From Pseudomonadota bacterium (GTDB lineage Bacteria; Pseudomonadota; Gammaproteobacteria; UBA9214), in contig JAWLAI010000002.1 of NCBI GenBank assembly GCA_041395565.1, forward strand, positions 434,001 to 498,000: a stretch of DNA of 64,000 bases, in the 5' to 3' direction. Below, one piece after another: positions 1-10,511 of this stretch; positions within the stretch are counted from its first letter, which is position 1; every line of letters begins with the position of its first letter. The translations under genes were made by a program, and so were the position numbers. Under the pieces are notes generated by a model. The model saw only the letters and a program-made list of their open reading frames with translations, ran no database searches and was not told where the DNA came from.

Positions 1-1329
1 CTGGACCTGCAGGGGCGGATCGCCGGCCTGCATATCCTGGAGCACGCCGAGCCCATACTCGTGGTGGGCATCTCCGAGCAGGACCTGAAGCACTACGTCG
101 ACCAGTATCGGGGGGTCTCGGCACGCGACCGCGTCAAGCTCGGCGGAGCGGAGCGCGACGGCTATGTCACCGTCGACGGTATCTCCGGGGCCACCATCAC
201 GGCCATGGTGATGAACGCGACGGTCATGAAGTCGATCACGCAGGTCGCCGCGGCGCGCAAGCTCCCGGCAACAACGGCCGGCGCCGCTGACGTCACGGAC
301 GCGGCGGCCGCCCCCGCAGGCAAGACCGCCGCTAGCGACGTCGCTGTCGCCACGACGACAGCCTGGTGGCGTGACGGCACCGACGCACCCTTCTGGCTCA
401 GCGTGTGGCAGGAGCGCTGGTGGCAGATCGCCGTGCTGTCCTGCGCCCTAGGCGTGCTGACGCTGATCCTGCTGTTCCAGGACTGGCTGACCCGCCGACC
501 GCGTCTGCTGCAGGTCGTGCGCGACGGCTACCTGCTGTTCACCCTGTTCTTCATCGGCTGGTACGCGCTGGCCCAGCTGTCGGTCATCCACGTGCTGACC
601 TTCATCAATGCCGTGCTGCACCAGTTCAGCTGGGAATCCTTCCTGGTCGATCCGCTGATCTTCATCCTGTGGGGCTTCGTGGCCCTGACCCTGCTGCTGT
701 GGGGACGTGGCGTGTACTGCGGCTGGCTGTGCCCGTTCGGCGCGCTGCAGGAGCTGCTCTACCAGCTGGCCCGTCTCACGAGGCTTCCCGCCGTCAACAT
801 TCCGGATGTCGTGCACGAACGGCTGGCGGCGCTGAAGTACGTCATCTTCGTGGCGCTGTTCGGCCTGTCACTGCAGTCTATCGGCTATGCGGCACGCGCC
901 GCCGAGGTGGAACCCTTCAAGACAGCGATCGTCCTGCATTTCCAGCGCGAAGGCGTATTCGTGTGGTATGCGTTCGCGCTGCTGCTCATCGGCCTGTTCA
1001 ACCGCAAGTTCTTCTGCAAGTACCTGTGCCCGCTCGGCGCCGCACTGGCGATACCGGCACCGCTGCGCATCTTCCAGTGGCTGCGGCGGCGCAAGGAATG
1101 CGGCCGGCCGTGCCAGATCTGCGCCACGCAGTGCGAGGTGCAGGCGATCCGCCCGACCGGAGAGATCAATCCGAACGAGTGTCATTACTGCCTGGATTGC
1201 CAGGTGACCTACTGGGACGATCACCGCTGCCCGCCGCTCGCGGAAAAGCGCATCCGGCGCGAGAAGAGCAAGGCCGCGCTGGACCGGATCAAGCACGCGC
1301 ATGTGGCGCCTGGCCTGACTGAAAACTGA
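1..1329 (+). CDS. nirI: NosR/NirI-family membrane flavo-ferredoxin, 5' end outside window
   Basis: This is the C-terminal 442 residues of a NosR/NirI-type protein; the reading frame is open from base 1, so the start lies upstream. A periplasmic FMN-binding segment carries the SGATIT motif (codons from about 184), whose Thr is the covalent flavin site in this family. About five membrane segments follow. Two CxxxCP motifs flank the membrane part (YCGWLCPFG and FCKYLCPLG). The cytoplasmic tail holds two 4Fe-4S motifs, CGRPCQICATQC and CHYCLDCQ, followed by CPPL. The family supplies electrons or supports maturation and expression of periplasmic reductases. I prefer NirI over NosR because nirS starts 87 bp downstream and no nos gene is visible. 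NosR remains possible, because the two are hard to separate by sequence alone. Confidence 0.8.
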   Translation: MDLQGRIAGLHILEHAEPILVVGISEQDLKHYVDQYRGVSARDRVKLGGAERDGYVTVDGISGATITAMVMNATVMKSITQVAAARKLPATTAGAADVTDAAAAPAGKTAASDVAVATTTAWWRDGTDAPFWLSVWQERWWQIAVLSCALGVLTLILLFQDWLTRRPRLLQVVRDGYLLFTLFFIGWYALAQLSVIHVLTFINAVLHQFSWESFLVDPLIFILWGFVALTLLLWGRGVYCGWLCPFGALQELLYQLARLTRLPAVNIPDVVHERLAALKYVIFVALFGLSLQSIGYAARAAEVEPFKTAIVLHFQREGVFVWYAFALLLIGLFNRKFFCKYLCPLGAALAIPAPLRIFQWLRRRKECGRPCQICATQCEVQAIRPTGEINPNECHYCLDCQVTYWDDHRCPPLAEKRIRREKSKAALDRIKHAHVAPGLTEN

Positions 1330-1342
1330 CGCCAGAGCACCC

Positions 1343-1356
1343 TTGATGTATATCAA
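1343..1356 (+). promoter_or_regulatory. FNR/DNR-type box upstream of nirS
   Basis: The site is a perfect TTGAT-N4-ATCAA palindrome (spacer GTAT). Its centre is about 67 bp before the nirS ATG. If it works as a class II site at -41.5, transcription would start near 1391, and TATGCA at 1382-1387 could be the -10. An identical palindrome with a one-base different spacer lies upstream of norC, and a Dnr-type regulator with the matching recognition helix is encoded at 18916-19635. Confidence 0.85.
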
Positions 1357-1380
1357 GGATAAGCCTGCGCGCAATTGTGA

Positions 1381-3150
<1,770 letters not shown>

Positions 3151-3157
3151 GGAAGTC

Positions 3158-3197
3158 GCCGGGCATGGCGGCACCGCTACAGGCCTCCATGCCCGGC
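3158..3197 (+). terminator. Strong stem-loop between nirS and nirE
   Basis: Bases 3158-3168 (GCCGGGCATGG) pair perfectly with 3187-3197 (CCATGCCCGGC), an 11-bp stem with an 18-nt loop. It starts 7 bp after the nirS stop and ends 25 bp before the nirE start. There is no U-run, so full intrinsic termination is unlikely. It may act as an mRNA 3'-end stabiliser or partial terminator that keeps nirS message more abundant than the heme d1 biosynthesis message. Confidence 0.6.
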
Positions 3198-3222
3198 ACC
3201 CGACCCGCGGAGCCCGCTCGCC

Positions 3223-4002
3223 ATGTCTCAACACGCCAGGATCTATCTCGTGGGCGCCGGTCCCGGCGATCCGGACCTGCTGACCGTCAAGGCCCTGCGC
3301 CTGCTGCAGCAGGCCGACACCGTCATCTATGACCGGCTGGTCTCCGGCGAGATCCTGCGCCTGGTACCGCCCCAAGCGGCACGCATCTACGTCGGCAAGG
3401 CAAGCGGTCGCCATGCCTTGAGCCAGACCGAGATCAACACCCTGCTGATCGAGCAGGCGCACGCCCGCAAGATCATCGTCCGGCTCAAGGGCGGCGATCC
3501 CTATGTCTTCGGGCGCGGCAGCGAAGAGGCGCTGGCGCTGGTGCGTGCCGGCGTCGACTTCGAGATCGTCCCCGGCATCACCGCCGGCCAGGCCTGTACG
3601 GCCTATGCCGGCATCCCGCTCACCCACCGCGGCCTCGCCAGCGGCGTGCGTTTCATCACCGGCCACCGGCACGACGACACCGCCCTGGCACTCGACCGGC
3701 AGACCCTGGCCGATCGCGACCAGACGCTGGTCATTTACATGGGGCTGGCGAATCTTGGACTGATCGTCGCGGCGCTGATCGCCGCGGGACGCGACTGCGA
3801 CACGCCGGCCGCGATCATCGAGCGCGGCACGACCCCGCGCCAGCGCACTATCATCACCACGATCGGCGGCCTGGAGTCCGTGGCTGCCGAAAATCATGTC
3901 GAACCCCCGTCGCTGCTGGTGGTCGGCGACGTGGTTGCACTGGCCGCGGAGCTGGGCCGCATGGCACCCGCCGCGGACGGCGACGCACTGCAGTATGCGT
4001 AG
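3223..4002 (+). CDS. nirE: Uroporphyrinogen-III C-methyltransferase (heme d1 pathway)
   Basis: SAM-dependent methylation of uroporphyrinogen III at C2 and C7 to precorrin-2, the entry step to siroheme and heme d1. The 259-residue protein has the SUMT motifs: VGAGPGDPDLLT near the N-terminus, RLKGGDPYVFGRGSEEA around residues 86-104, and the VPGITAG...IPLTHRG segment. It is stand-alone, without the CysG dehydrogenase/chelatase domain. Its place between nirS and nirC matches the nirSECF order known from Paracoccus-type clusters, so nirE is preferred over cobA. The start is the ATG at 3223, which gives the normal family N-terminus. Confidence 0.93.
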   Translation: MSQHARIYLVGAGPGDPDLLTVKALRLLQQADTVIYDRLVSGEILRLVPPQAARIYVGKASGRHALSQTEINTLLIEQAHARKIIVRLKGGDPYVFGRGSEEALALVRAGVDFEIVPGITAGQACTAYAGIPLTHRGLASGVRFITGHRHDDTALALDRQTLADRDQTLVIYMGLANLGLIVAALIAAGRDCDTPAAIIERGTTPRQRTIITTIGGLESVAAENHVEPPSLLVVGDVVALAAELGRMAPAADGDALQYA

Positions 4003-4321
4003 ACGTTCGGCATTGCTGTCCGCTGTCCTCGCCTGCATACCGCTCGCGCTCGCGGCCGCTCCGCTCACGCCCGCGCGGGAACAGGAACTGCACAACCTGC
4101 TGTACCAGGACTGCGGCTCCTGCCACGGCATGCGCCTGACCGGCGGCCTGGGTCCGGCGCTGACACCGCAGGCCTTGGCCGGCAAACCGCGCGACCTGCT
4201 GCTCGCCACCATTCGCGACGGCCGTGCCGGCACACCCATGCCGCCCTGGAAGGGGCTGCTCGGCGAGGACGACATCGCCTGGCTGGTCGACACCCTGCTC
4301 GCCGCGGAGACACACCCGTGA
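3995..4321 (+). CDS. nirC: Periplasmic monoheme cytochrome c, NirC type
   Basis: Small c-type cytochrome of 108 residues. A signal peptide covers about residues 1-22 (MRRRSALLSAVL then an alanine-rich cleavage region). The single heme site is CGSCH at 40-44, and a Met in GTPMPPWKG is the likely distal ligand. NirC is proposed to help heme d1 maturation or electron transfer to NirS. The start ATG at 3995 overlaps the end of nirE by 8 bp, and the stop overlaps the GTG start of nirF, so the genes are translationally coupled. No nirM gene is present here, so NirC may also serve as the NirS electron donor; that is inference. Confidence 0.9.
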   Translation: MRRRSALLSAVLACIPLALAAAPLTPAREQELHNLLYQDCGSCHGMRLTGGLGPALTPQALAGKPRDLLLATIRDGRAGTPMPPWKGLLGEDDIAWLVDTLLAAETHP

Positions 4322-5481
4322 AGCCCCTGCTGTTCGTGTGCCTCTGCCTGTTCAGCCTGTCCGCGCCCGCACAACCGCGCGGCAGCGGCGACCTCGGCGT
4401 GGTCGTCGAACGCGCCTCGGGCCAGCTCTTGATCGTCGAGCACAGCCATGACACCCGGCTGGCGGAGATCGACGGGCTCGGCGACCTGTCGCATGCCTCG
4501 GTCGTCTTCTCGCGCGACGCCCGCTACGCCTACGTGTTCGGACGCGACGGCGGCCTCACGAAGGTCGACCTGCTCGGGGACTGTATCGAGAAGCGCATCC
4601 TGCAGTCGGGCAACAGTATCGGCGGTGCGATCTCGCAGGATGGCCGCCTGGTGGCGGTATCGAACTACGAACCGGGCGGCGTGCGCGTGTTCGACGCGGA
4701 CACGCTCGAGCCGGTCGCCGACATCCCCGCCGAGTACGCGCCGGGCAAACGCTCCAAGGTCGTCGGCCTGGTCGACGCGCCCGGGAACCGCTTCGTGTTC
4801 AGCCTGTACGACGCCGATCAGATCTGGATCGCCGATCTGAGCGACCCGCACCGACCCGCGCTCACCCGTTTCGAGAACATCGGGCGGGCGCCCTACGACG
4901 CGCTGATCACGCCGGACGGACGTTACTACATCGCCGGCCTCTTCGGCGAGGACAGCCTGGCGCTGCTCGACCTGTGGCACCCGGAACGCGGCGTGCACAA
5001 GATCCTCGCGGGCTATGCCGCGCACGACGAGCAGCTGCCCGTCTACAAGATGCCGCACCTCGAGGGCTGGGCGCTGGCCGGTCGCACGGCCTTCGTCCCT
5101 GCCGTCGGCCAGCACAAGGTGCTGGTGGTGAACACCGACACCTGGCTGCCGGAGACGGCGATCGAAGTACACGGCCAGCCGGTATTCGTCATGGCCCGCC
5201 CCGACGGCCGCCAGGTGTGGGTGAACTTCGCCCACCCCGACAACGACACGGTGCAGGTCATCGACGTCGAGTCGCGCCGGATCATACGCACCCTGAAACC
5301 CGGCAAGGCTGTGCTGCACATGGAATTCACGCCGCGCGGCGAGAAGTTGTGGCTGTCGGTGCGGGACGATGACCGCATCGACGTGTATGACACCGCCACG
5401 CTGGAACGCACGGCCACGCTGCCGGCGCACAAACCGAGCGGCATCTTCTTCACCGACCGCGCGCAGCGCATAGGATTGTAG
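4318..5481 (+). CDS. nirF: Heme d1 biosynthesis protein NirF
   Basis: The 387-residue periplasmic protein resembles the d1 propeller domain of NirS and acts late in heme d1 synthesis, where it is known as a dihydro-heme d1 dehydrogenase. The N-terminus (KPLLFVCLCLFSLSAPAQ) is a signal peptide. I do not see a clear lipobox, although some NirF proteins are lipoproteins. Repeated propeller strands run through the protein, for example VVFSRDARYAYVFGRDGG and PDGRYYIAGLFGEDS. The start is a GTG overlapping the nirC stop (GTGA); the next gene starts two bases after the stop. Confidence 0.95.
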   Translation: MKPLLFVCLCLFSLSAPAQPRGSGDLGVVVERASGQLLIVEHSHDTRLAEIDGLGDLSHASVVFSRDARYAYVFGRDGGLTKVDLLGDCIEKRILQSGNSIGGAISQDGRLVAVSNYEPGGVRVFDADTLEPVADIPAEYAPGKRSKVVGLVDAPGNRFVFSLYDADQIWIADLSDPHRPALTRFENIGRAPYDALITPDGRYYIAGLFGEDSLALLDLWHPERGVHKILAGYAAHDEQLPVYKMPHLEGWALAGRTAFVPAVGQHKVLVVNTDTWLPETAIEVHGQPVFVMARPDGRQVWVNFAHPDNDTVQVIDVESRRIIRTLKPGKAVLHMEFTPRGEKLWLSVRDDDRIDVYDTATLERTATLPAHKPSGIFFTDRAQRIGL

Positions 5482-5483
5482 TC

Positions 5484-6476
5484 ATGGAGGCACTCACCCG
5501 CCGCCTGCTGAACGACTACCAGAGGGAGTTTCCCCTCGAACCGCAGCCGTTCGACCACATCGCGCACGCGCTGGATACCGGCACCGATGCCCTGCTCGAC
5601 CACTTGCGCGAACTGCAGGTGCAGGGTGTGGTCAGCCGGGTCGGTCCGGTCTTCCGGCCCAACACCATCGGCGCCAGCACCCTGGCCGCGATGGCGGTGG
5701 CGCCGGCGCAACTGGCGCACGTCGCCGCCCTCGTGAACGAATACCCGCAGGTGAACCACAACTACGAGCGTGAACACCGATACAACCTGTGGTTCGTGCT
5801 CACCGCCGCTGACCGCACGGCCATCGACGCGACGCTGACGGCGATCCGGCGACGCACCGGGTACGCGGTCATGTCACTGCCGCTGGTGCGTGATTACCAT
5901 ATCGATCTCGGCTTCCACCTGCACTTCGACCCCGCCGCAGACCTGACGCGCATCCCCGATGCCGTCGCGCCATGCGTGGCGGCGCCGCAGGGCTTGCCCG
6001 CAGTCTGCACCGAAGACCTGATCGAGGCGATCCAGGCCGGCCTGCCGCTGGTGCCGCGGCCCTACCTGGCCATCGCCGAGCGAATCGGCACGAACGAGGC
6101 GACCGTCATCGCGCAACTGCGGGACATGCTGGAGCGCGGGGTGATCAAGCGGCTCGGCGTGGTCGTGCGCCACCATGAACTGGGTTATCGCGCCAACGCG
6201 ATGGCGGTATGGGACGTGCCGGATGATCGCGTCGACCGTGTCGGCCGCCTGCTGGGAGACCAGGACTGCGTTACGCTGTGCTACCAGCGCCCGCGCCACC
6301 CGCCGGACTGGCGCTACAACCTGTTCTGCATGGTTCATGGCCAGGAGCGCGCCGAGGTGCTGGCCTGTATCGCACGCATGCGCGCCGCGCTCGACCTGAA
6401 CGGCATACCGCATGCGGTCCTGTTCAGCGGCCGGCGCTTCCGCCAGCGCGGCGCCCGCTACCGGATCAGAGACTGA
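5484..6476 (+). CDS. nirDL: Fused siroheme decarboxylase subunit NirDL
   Basis: The 330-residue protein is two AsnC/Lrp-like modules in tandem (about 1-155 and 165-330), equivalent to separate NirD and NirL of pseudomonads. Each module has a winged-helix part followed by a ferredoxin-like part with conserved segments: NHNYEREHRYNLWFVLTA in the first, and CYQRPRHPPDWRYNLFCMVH in the second. With NirG and NirH it removes the two acetate side-chain carboxyls of siroheme to give didecarboxysiroheme. It overlaps the nirG start by one base (TGATG). Confidence 0.93.
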   Translation: MEALTRRLLNDYQREFPLEPQPFDHIAHALDTGTDALLDHLRELQVQGVVSRVGPVFRPNTIGASTLAAMAVAPAQLAHVAALVNEYPQVNHNYEREHRYNLWFVLTAADRTAIDATLTAIRRRTGYAVMSLPLVRDYHIDLGFHLHFDPAADLTRIPDAVAPCVAAPQGLPAVCTEDLIEAIQAGLPLVPRPYLAIAERIGTNEATVIAQLRDMLERGVIKRLGVVVRHHELGYRANAMAVWDVPDDRVDRVGRLLGDQDCVTLCYQRPRHPPDWRYNLFCMVHGQERAEVLACIARMRAALDLNGIPHAVLFSGRRFRQRGARYRIRD

Positions 6477-6919
6477 TGGACGCGCTCGACCGCCGCATCG
6501 TCAACGAACTGCAGATCGGATTTCCGGTCTGCGAACGCCCCTTCCGGGAAGTCGCGGAACGCCTCGGCAGCACGGAGAGCGAACTGATCACGCGCATCGG
6601 CTGCATGCTCGACGACGGCCTGCTGACCCGTTTCGGCCCGCTGTTCCACGCCGAGCACATGGGCGGGGCGCTCAGTCTGTGCGCCATGCACGTGCCGGAA
6701 GAACGTTTCGAGGCGGTGGCGCGAACCGTGAACGACCTGCCCGAAGTCGCGCACAACTACCGGCGCGACCATCACATGAACATGTGGTTCGTGCTGGCCA
6801 CCGGCACACCGCAGGCCCTGGATGCGGCCATCACCCGTATCGAGCAAGCCACCGGCCTGCCGGTGCTGAACCTGCCGAAGCTGGAGGAGTTCTATGTCGG
6901 CCTGCACCTCGAGGTCTAG
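6476..6919 (+). CDS. nirG: Siroheme decarboxylase subunit NirG (AsnC/Lrp-like)
   Basis: A 147-residue single AsnC-like module, beginning MDALDRRIVNELQIGFPVCE and containing HNYRRDHHMNMWFVLATG, the same core as the first half of NirDL. It is one of the siroheme decarboxylase subunits. The ATG overlaps the nirDL stop, which fixes the start. The name NirG rests on gene order (DL-G-H-J) and on resemblance to the D/G branch. Confidence 0.88.
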   Translation: MDALDRRIVNELQIGFPVCERPFREVAERLGSTESELITRIGCMLDDGLLTRFGPLFHAEHMGGALSLCAMHVPEERFEAVARTVNDLPEVAHNYRRDHHMNMWFVLATGTPQALDAAITRIEQATGLPVLNLPKLEEFYVGLHLEV

Positions 6920-6922
6920 CGC

Positions 6923-7432
6923 GTGAATACCTGTACCCGCGCCGGAACGGCGGAGTCGCTCGCCGACTTCGACCGGCGCCTGGTGCTGGCCACGCAGGCC
7001 GGCCTGCCGCTGGATGCGCGCCCCTACGAATGGCTGGCGGCGGAGCTGGACGTGTCGCCCGCGCTGGTGATGGCGCGCATCAACGCCATGCTCGCCGACG
7101 GTCGTATCCGCCGTATCGGCGCTGTGCCCAACCACTATCGCCTGGGTTACACGGCCAACGGCATGACGGTGTGGGACATACCGGATGAACATATCGCAGC
7201 GGCGGGCCGCGAGGTCGGCGCACTCGACTTCGTCAGCCACTGTTATCACCGCCCGCGCCGGTTGCCGGACTGGCCGTACAACCTGTTCGCGATGGTACAT
7301 GCCCGCAGCCGGCCCGAGGTGGCCGTCCTGGTGGAGCGCATGGCTGCACTGCTCGGCCCGCGCCAACGCGCACATGATATCCTGTTCAGCAGCCGCATTC
7401 TGAAAAAAACCGGTCTGCGCCTGGGAGGCTGA
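6923..7432 (+). CDS. nirH: Siroheme decarboxylase subunit NirH (AsnC/Lrp-like)
   Basis: A 169-residue AsnC-like module similar to the second half of NirDL: CYHRPRRLPDWPYNLFAMVH closely repeats the corresponding NirDL segment. It is expected to complete the siroheme decarboxylase complex. The start is a GTG at 6923, three bases after the nirG stop. NirJ follows after one base. The N-terminus (about 10 residues before the first helix) has no signal peptide, so it is cytoplasmic. Confidence 0.88.
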   Translation: MNTCTRAGTAESLADFDRRLVLATQAGLPLDARPYEWLAAELDVSPALVMARINAMLADGRIRRIGAVPNHYRLGYTANGMTVWDIPDEHIAAAGREVGALDFVSHCYHRPRRLPDWPYNLFAMVHARSRPEVAVLVERMAALLGPRQRAHDILFSSRILKKTGLRLGG

Positions 7433-7433
7433 C

Positions 7434-8651
7434 ATGTTCCGTATCTCGCAATACATGCAGTTGCTGGCACAGCCGGCCCAAGACCCCCTGCCGCCCGCGC
7501 GCCGGCCGTCCGGCCCGGTGGTGATCTGGAACCTCATCCGGCGCTGCAACCTGACCTGCAAACACTGCTACTCGATCTCCGCTGACATCGACTTCCCCGG
7601 CGAGCTGAGCACGGCCGAGATCTATGCAGTCATGGACGACCTCAGGCGTTTCGGTGTTCCCGTGCTGATCCTGTCGGGCGGCGAACCACTGCTGCGACCG
7701 GACATCTTCGAAATCTCGACTCGCGCCAGGGAAATGGGGTTCTACGTCGGCCTGTCGACCAACGGCACCCTGATCGACCGGGACAACATCGCCCGCATCG
7801 CCGCCGTCGGCTACGACTATGTCGGCATCAGCATTGACGGCATGCGCGCGACACACGACCGTTTCCGGCAGAAAGCGGGCGCATTCGACGCCTCGCTGGC
7901 AGCACTCCGCCTGTGCCGCGCTGCCGGTATCAAGGTCGGCATGCGCTTCACGCCGACCCGGGACAGCGCCCGGGAACTGCCGGCCATCCTGCACCTGATG
8001 GAAACCGAGGACGTGGACAAGCTGTACGTGTCGCACCTGAACTACGGCGGCCGTGGCAACCGTCATCGCGGCGCCGATGCCGTCCATGCGGCCACCCGGC
8101 AGGTCATGGATCAGCTGTTCGAAGCCGCCTGGGCCGACGCGCAAGCCGGCGGCCGGCGCGAGTTCGTCACCGGCAACAACGATGCCGACGGCGTCTACCT
8201 GCTGCACTGGGTGGCACGCAAGCTGCCGGATCGCTACGCCGAGATGCACGCACGGCTGCGCCGCTGGGGCGGCAATGCCTCCGGTGTCAACATCGCCAAC
8301 ATCGACAACCTGGGCAACGTCCACCCGGACACGTTCTGGTGGAACTACAACCTCGGCAACGTCAGGGAGCGGCCGTTCTCCGCCATCTGGCCTGACACGC
8401 GCGACCCGCTGATGGCGGGCCTGAAGGCGACGCCGCGCCCCCTGCGCGGCCGCTGCGCAGCCTGTGGTTACCGGGATGTCTGCGGCGGCAACACCCGCGT
8501 GCGCGCCTTCCAGCTGACCGGAGACCCGTGGTGGGAAGACCCGGCCTGTTACCTCACCGACCGGGAACTGGATATCGAGGCGGCGGACTACGCGGACGCA
8601 CGGCCGCAGCCCCTGCCGCTGCAGGTACGCACCATCCGCCGCGCGGGCTGA
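7434..8651 (+). CDS. nirJ: Radical SAM heme d1 biosynthesis protein NirJ
   Basis: A 405-residue radical SAM enzyme that acts on didecarboxysiroheme in the steps that replace propionate side chains on the way to heme d1. The SAM cluster motif CNLTCKHC has its cysteines at residues 38, 42 and 45, and LSGGEPLLRPD is the SAM-binding GGE motif. A C-terminal SPASM-like set of cysteines is present (CAACGYRDVCGGN and the Cys in DPACYL). It starts at the ATG one base after the nirH stop. A repeat-bearing gap separates it from nirN. Confidence 0.95.
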   Translation: MFRISQYMQLLAQPAQDPLPPARRPSGPVVIWNLIRRCNLTCKHCYSISADIDFPGELSTAEIYAVMDDLRRFGVPVLILSGGEPLLRPDIFEISTRAREMGFYVGLSTNGTLIDRDNIARIAAVGYDYVGISIDGMRATHDRFRQKAGAFDASLAALRLCRAAGIKVGMRFTPTRDSARELPAILHLMETEDVDKLYVSHLNYGGRGNRHRGADAVHAATRQVMDQLFEAAWADAQAGGRREFVTGNNDADGVYLLHWVARKLPDRYAEMHARLRRWGGNASGVNIANIDNLGNVHPDTFWWNYNLGNVRERPFSAIWPDTRDPLMAGLKATPRPLRGRCAACGYRDVCGGNTRVRAFQLTGDPWWEDPACYLTDRELDIEAADYADARPQPLPLQVRTIRRAG

Positions 8652-8723
8652 ATTGCACCAGGTGTTGCGCACAGCGCACCTACATGTATACAACCAAGAT
8701 ACTCGTAGGAATCTGATTGATAC

Positions 8724-8790
8724 GTCATTCCGGCGGAAGCCGGAATCCATGTGGTTGTATTTCCTGGATCCCGGCATGCGCCGGGATGAC
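8724..8790. repeat. REP/BIME-like palindromic repeat pair
   Basis: Two 8-bp perfect stem-loops sit side by side: ATTCCGGC/GCCGGAAT (8727-8746) and ATCCCGGC/GCCGGGAT (8768-8787). The whole unit is bounded by GTCAT and ATGAC, so the two halves are also inverted with respect to each other. This is the widespread proteobacterial GTCATTCC...GGGATGAC extragenic palindrome. It lies in the 219-bp gap between nirJ and nirN, the largest gap inside the heme d1 gene set. I did not see another copy in this window. Confidence 0.8.
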
Positions 8791-8870
8791 TCATAATTAA
8801 TTTGAACAGCTTCCTTTAGTTCAGGCAGGATGCGCGCTGTGCACCCTGCCTGTCAGGCCAGTGAAAATAT

Positions 8871-10457
8871 ATGAACCATCCGGCAATGGCAGTTCTGACC
8901 GTATTCGTTGCAGGCATCTGCGCTCTCCTCCACCATCCTGCCGCCGCTGTGACAGCGGACGGCGCCGCACTCTTCGCGCAGCACTGTGCCGGCTGCCACG
9001 GCGCCGACCGCCTGGGCGGAACCGGTCCGGCCCTGCTGCCGGACAACCTGCAACGGCTGCGCCGGAACGATGCCGCGTCGGTCATCGCCGGCGGCCTGCC
9101 CGCCTCGCAGATGCCCGGCTTCGGCGATCGGCTCGCAACGGCACAGATCGAGGACCTGGTTGACTGGATCTATACCGCACCCGCCCAGCCGCCGGTGTGG
9201 GGCGCGGCCGAGATCCGCGCCAGCCACGTCATCCACAAGCCGGAATTGCTGACTCCCGCGGCGGCCAATCTCAAGCCGCGCTACGACGCCGATCCGCTCA
9301 ACCTGTTCGTGGTGGTCGAAGCCGGCGATCACCATGTCAGCGTGCTCGATGGCGACCGGCTGGAACCCATCCACCGCTTCAAGTCACGTTACGCACTGCA
9401 TGGTGGCCCCAAGTTCTCCTCGACCGGGCGTTACGTCTACTTCGCCTCGCGCGACGGCTGGATCAGCAAGTACGACCTGTACCGGCTGGAGACCGTCGCC
9501 GAGATCCGCGCCGGCATCAACACCCGCAATGCCGCGGTCTCCGCCGACGACCGCTTCGTACTGGTCGGCAACTACCTGCCGCACACACTGGTCATGCTGG
9601 ACGCGCGCGACCTCAGCCTGATCAAGGTGATCCCGGTGCAGGATGATTTCGGCCACGGCTCACGGGTCAGCGCGGTGTACACCGCACCGCCGCGCGAGAG
9701 TTTCATCGCGGCACTGAAGGATCTGAAGGAGGTCTGGGAGATCAGTTACGCACGCGACCCGGAACCGGTCTACAGCGGCCTGATGCACGACTACCGCATG
9801 GGCGAGGGCATGCCCGTGACCGGCAGCTTCCCGGTACGGCGCATCCGGCTGGACGACTACCTGGACGACTTCTTCTTCGACCAGTCCTATCAGCACCTGA
9901 TCGGCACGGCCCGCAACGGCAACAACGGCCAGGTGGTGAACCTGATCGTCGGCCGCAAGATCGCCGACGTGGACCTGACCGGCATGCCCCATCTGGGTTC
10001 GGGTATCACCTGGCCCTGGCGTGACACCACCCTGCTCGCCACACCCAACCTGAAGGAGTCCGAGGTCACGTTCATCGACATGAAGGACTGGAAAACGGTG
10101 AAAAGGCTCCAGACCCTGGGGCCGGGATTCTTCATGCGCAGCCACGAAAACTCGCGCTATGCCTGGGTCGACGTGTTTTTCGGCAAAGACAAGGACGCGG
10201 TACATGTCATCGACAAGCAGACGCTCGAGATCGCCAAGACGCTGCGCCCGGCACCCGGCAAGACCGCGGCCCACATCGAATTCACCCGCGACGGCAGATA
10301 CGCGCTGCTCAGTATCCAGGAACCGGCGCCCGATGGCGCGCTCGTGGTCTACGACGCCGCCACCCTGGACGAGGTAAAGCGCATCCCGATGAACAAGCCG
10401 GTCGGCAAATACAACGTGTGGAACAAGATCACTCGCTCGGAAGGCACGAGCCACTAG
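8871..10457 (+). CDS. nirN: NirN, periplasmic heme c / heme d1 protein
   Basis: A 528-residue NirS paralogue. It has a signal peptide (about residues 1-27), then a cytochrome c domain with CAGCH at 39-43, then a d1-type propeller (for example RYALHGGPKFSSTGRYVYFA). NirN is known to bind dihydro-heme d1 and to assist its final maturation and transfer into NirS. It lacks the nitrite reductase role in characterised organisms. Length and gene order (last of the nir set) fit. The start ATG at 8871 gives a good signal peptide; an in-frame ATG at residue 6 is an alternative. Confidence 0.93.
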   Translation: MNHPAMAVLTVFVAGICALLHHPAAAVTADGAALFAQHCAGCHGADRLGGTGPALLPDNLQRLRRNDAASVIAGGLPASQMPGFGDRLATAQIEDLVDWIYTAPAQPPVWGAAEIRASHVIHKPELLTPAAANLKPRYDADPLNLFVVVEAGDHHVSVLDGDRLEPIHRFKSRYALHGGPKFSSTGRYVYFASRDGWISKYDLYRLETVAEIRAGINTRNAAVSADDRFVLVGNYLPHTLVMLDARDLSLIKVIPVQDDFGHGSRVSAVYTAPPRESFIAALKDLKEVWEISYARDPEPVYSGLMHDYRMGEGMPVTGSFPVRRIRLDDYLDDFFFDQSYQHLIGTARNGNNGQVVNLIVGRKIADVDLTGMPHLGSGITWPWRDTTLLATPNLKESEVTFIDMKDWKTVKRLQTLGPGFFMRSHENSRYAWVDVFFGKDKDAVHVIDKQTLEIAKTLRPAPGKTAAHIEFTRDGRYALLSIQEPAPDGALVVYDAATLDEVKRIPMNKPVGKYNVWNKITRSEGTSH

Positions 10458-10484
10458 GTCCCGTCCGGCTAGACTGCAGCCTGC

Positions 10485-10499
10485 GCGGACGCGGTCCGC
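10485..10499. terminator. Hairpin between convergent nirN and sensor gene
   Basis: GCGGAC and GTCCGC pair around a three-base loop, 27 bp after the nirN stop and 12 bp before the end of the opposing gene. There is no U-run on either side, so it is only a possible bidirectional terminator. Confidence 0.35.
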
Positions 10500-10511
10500 A
10501 CCCCAGGCATT

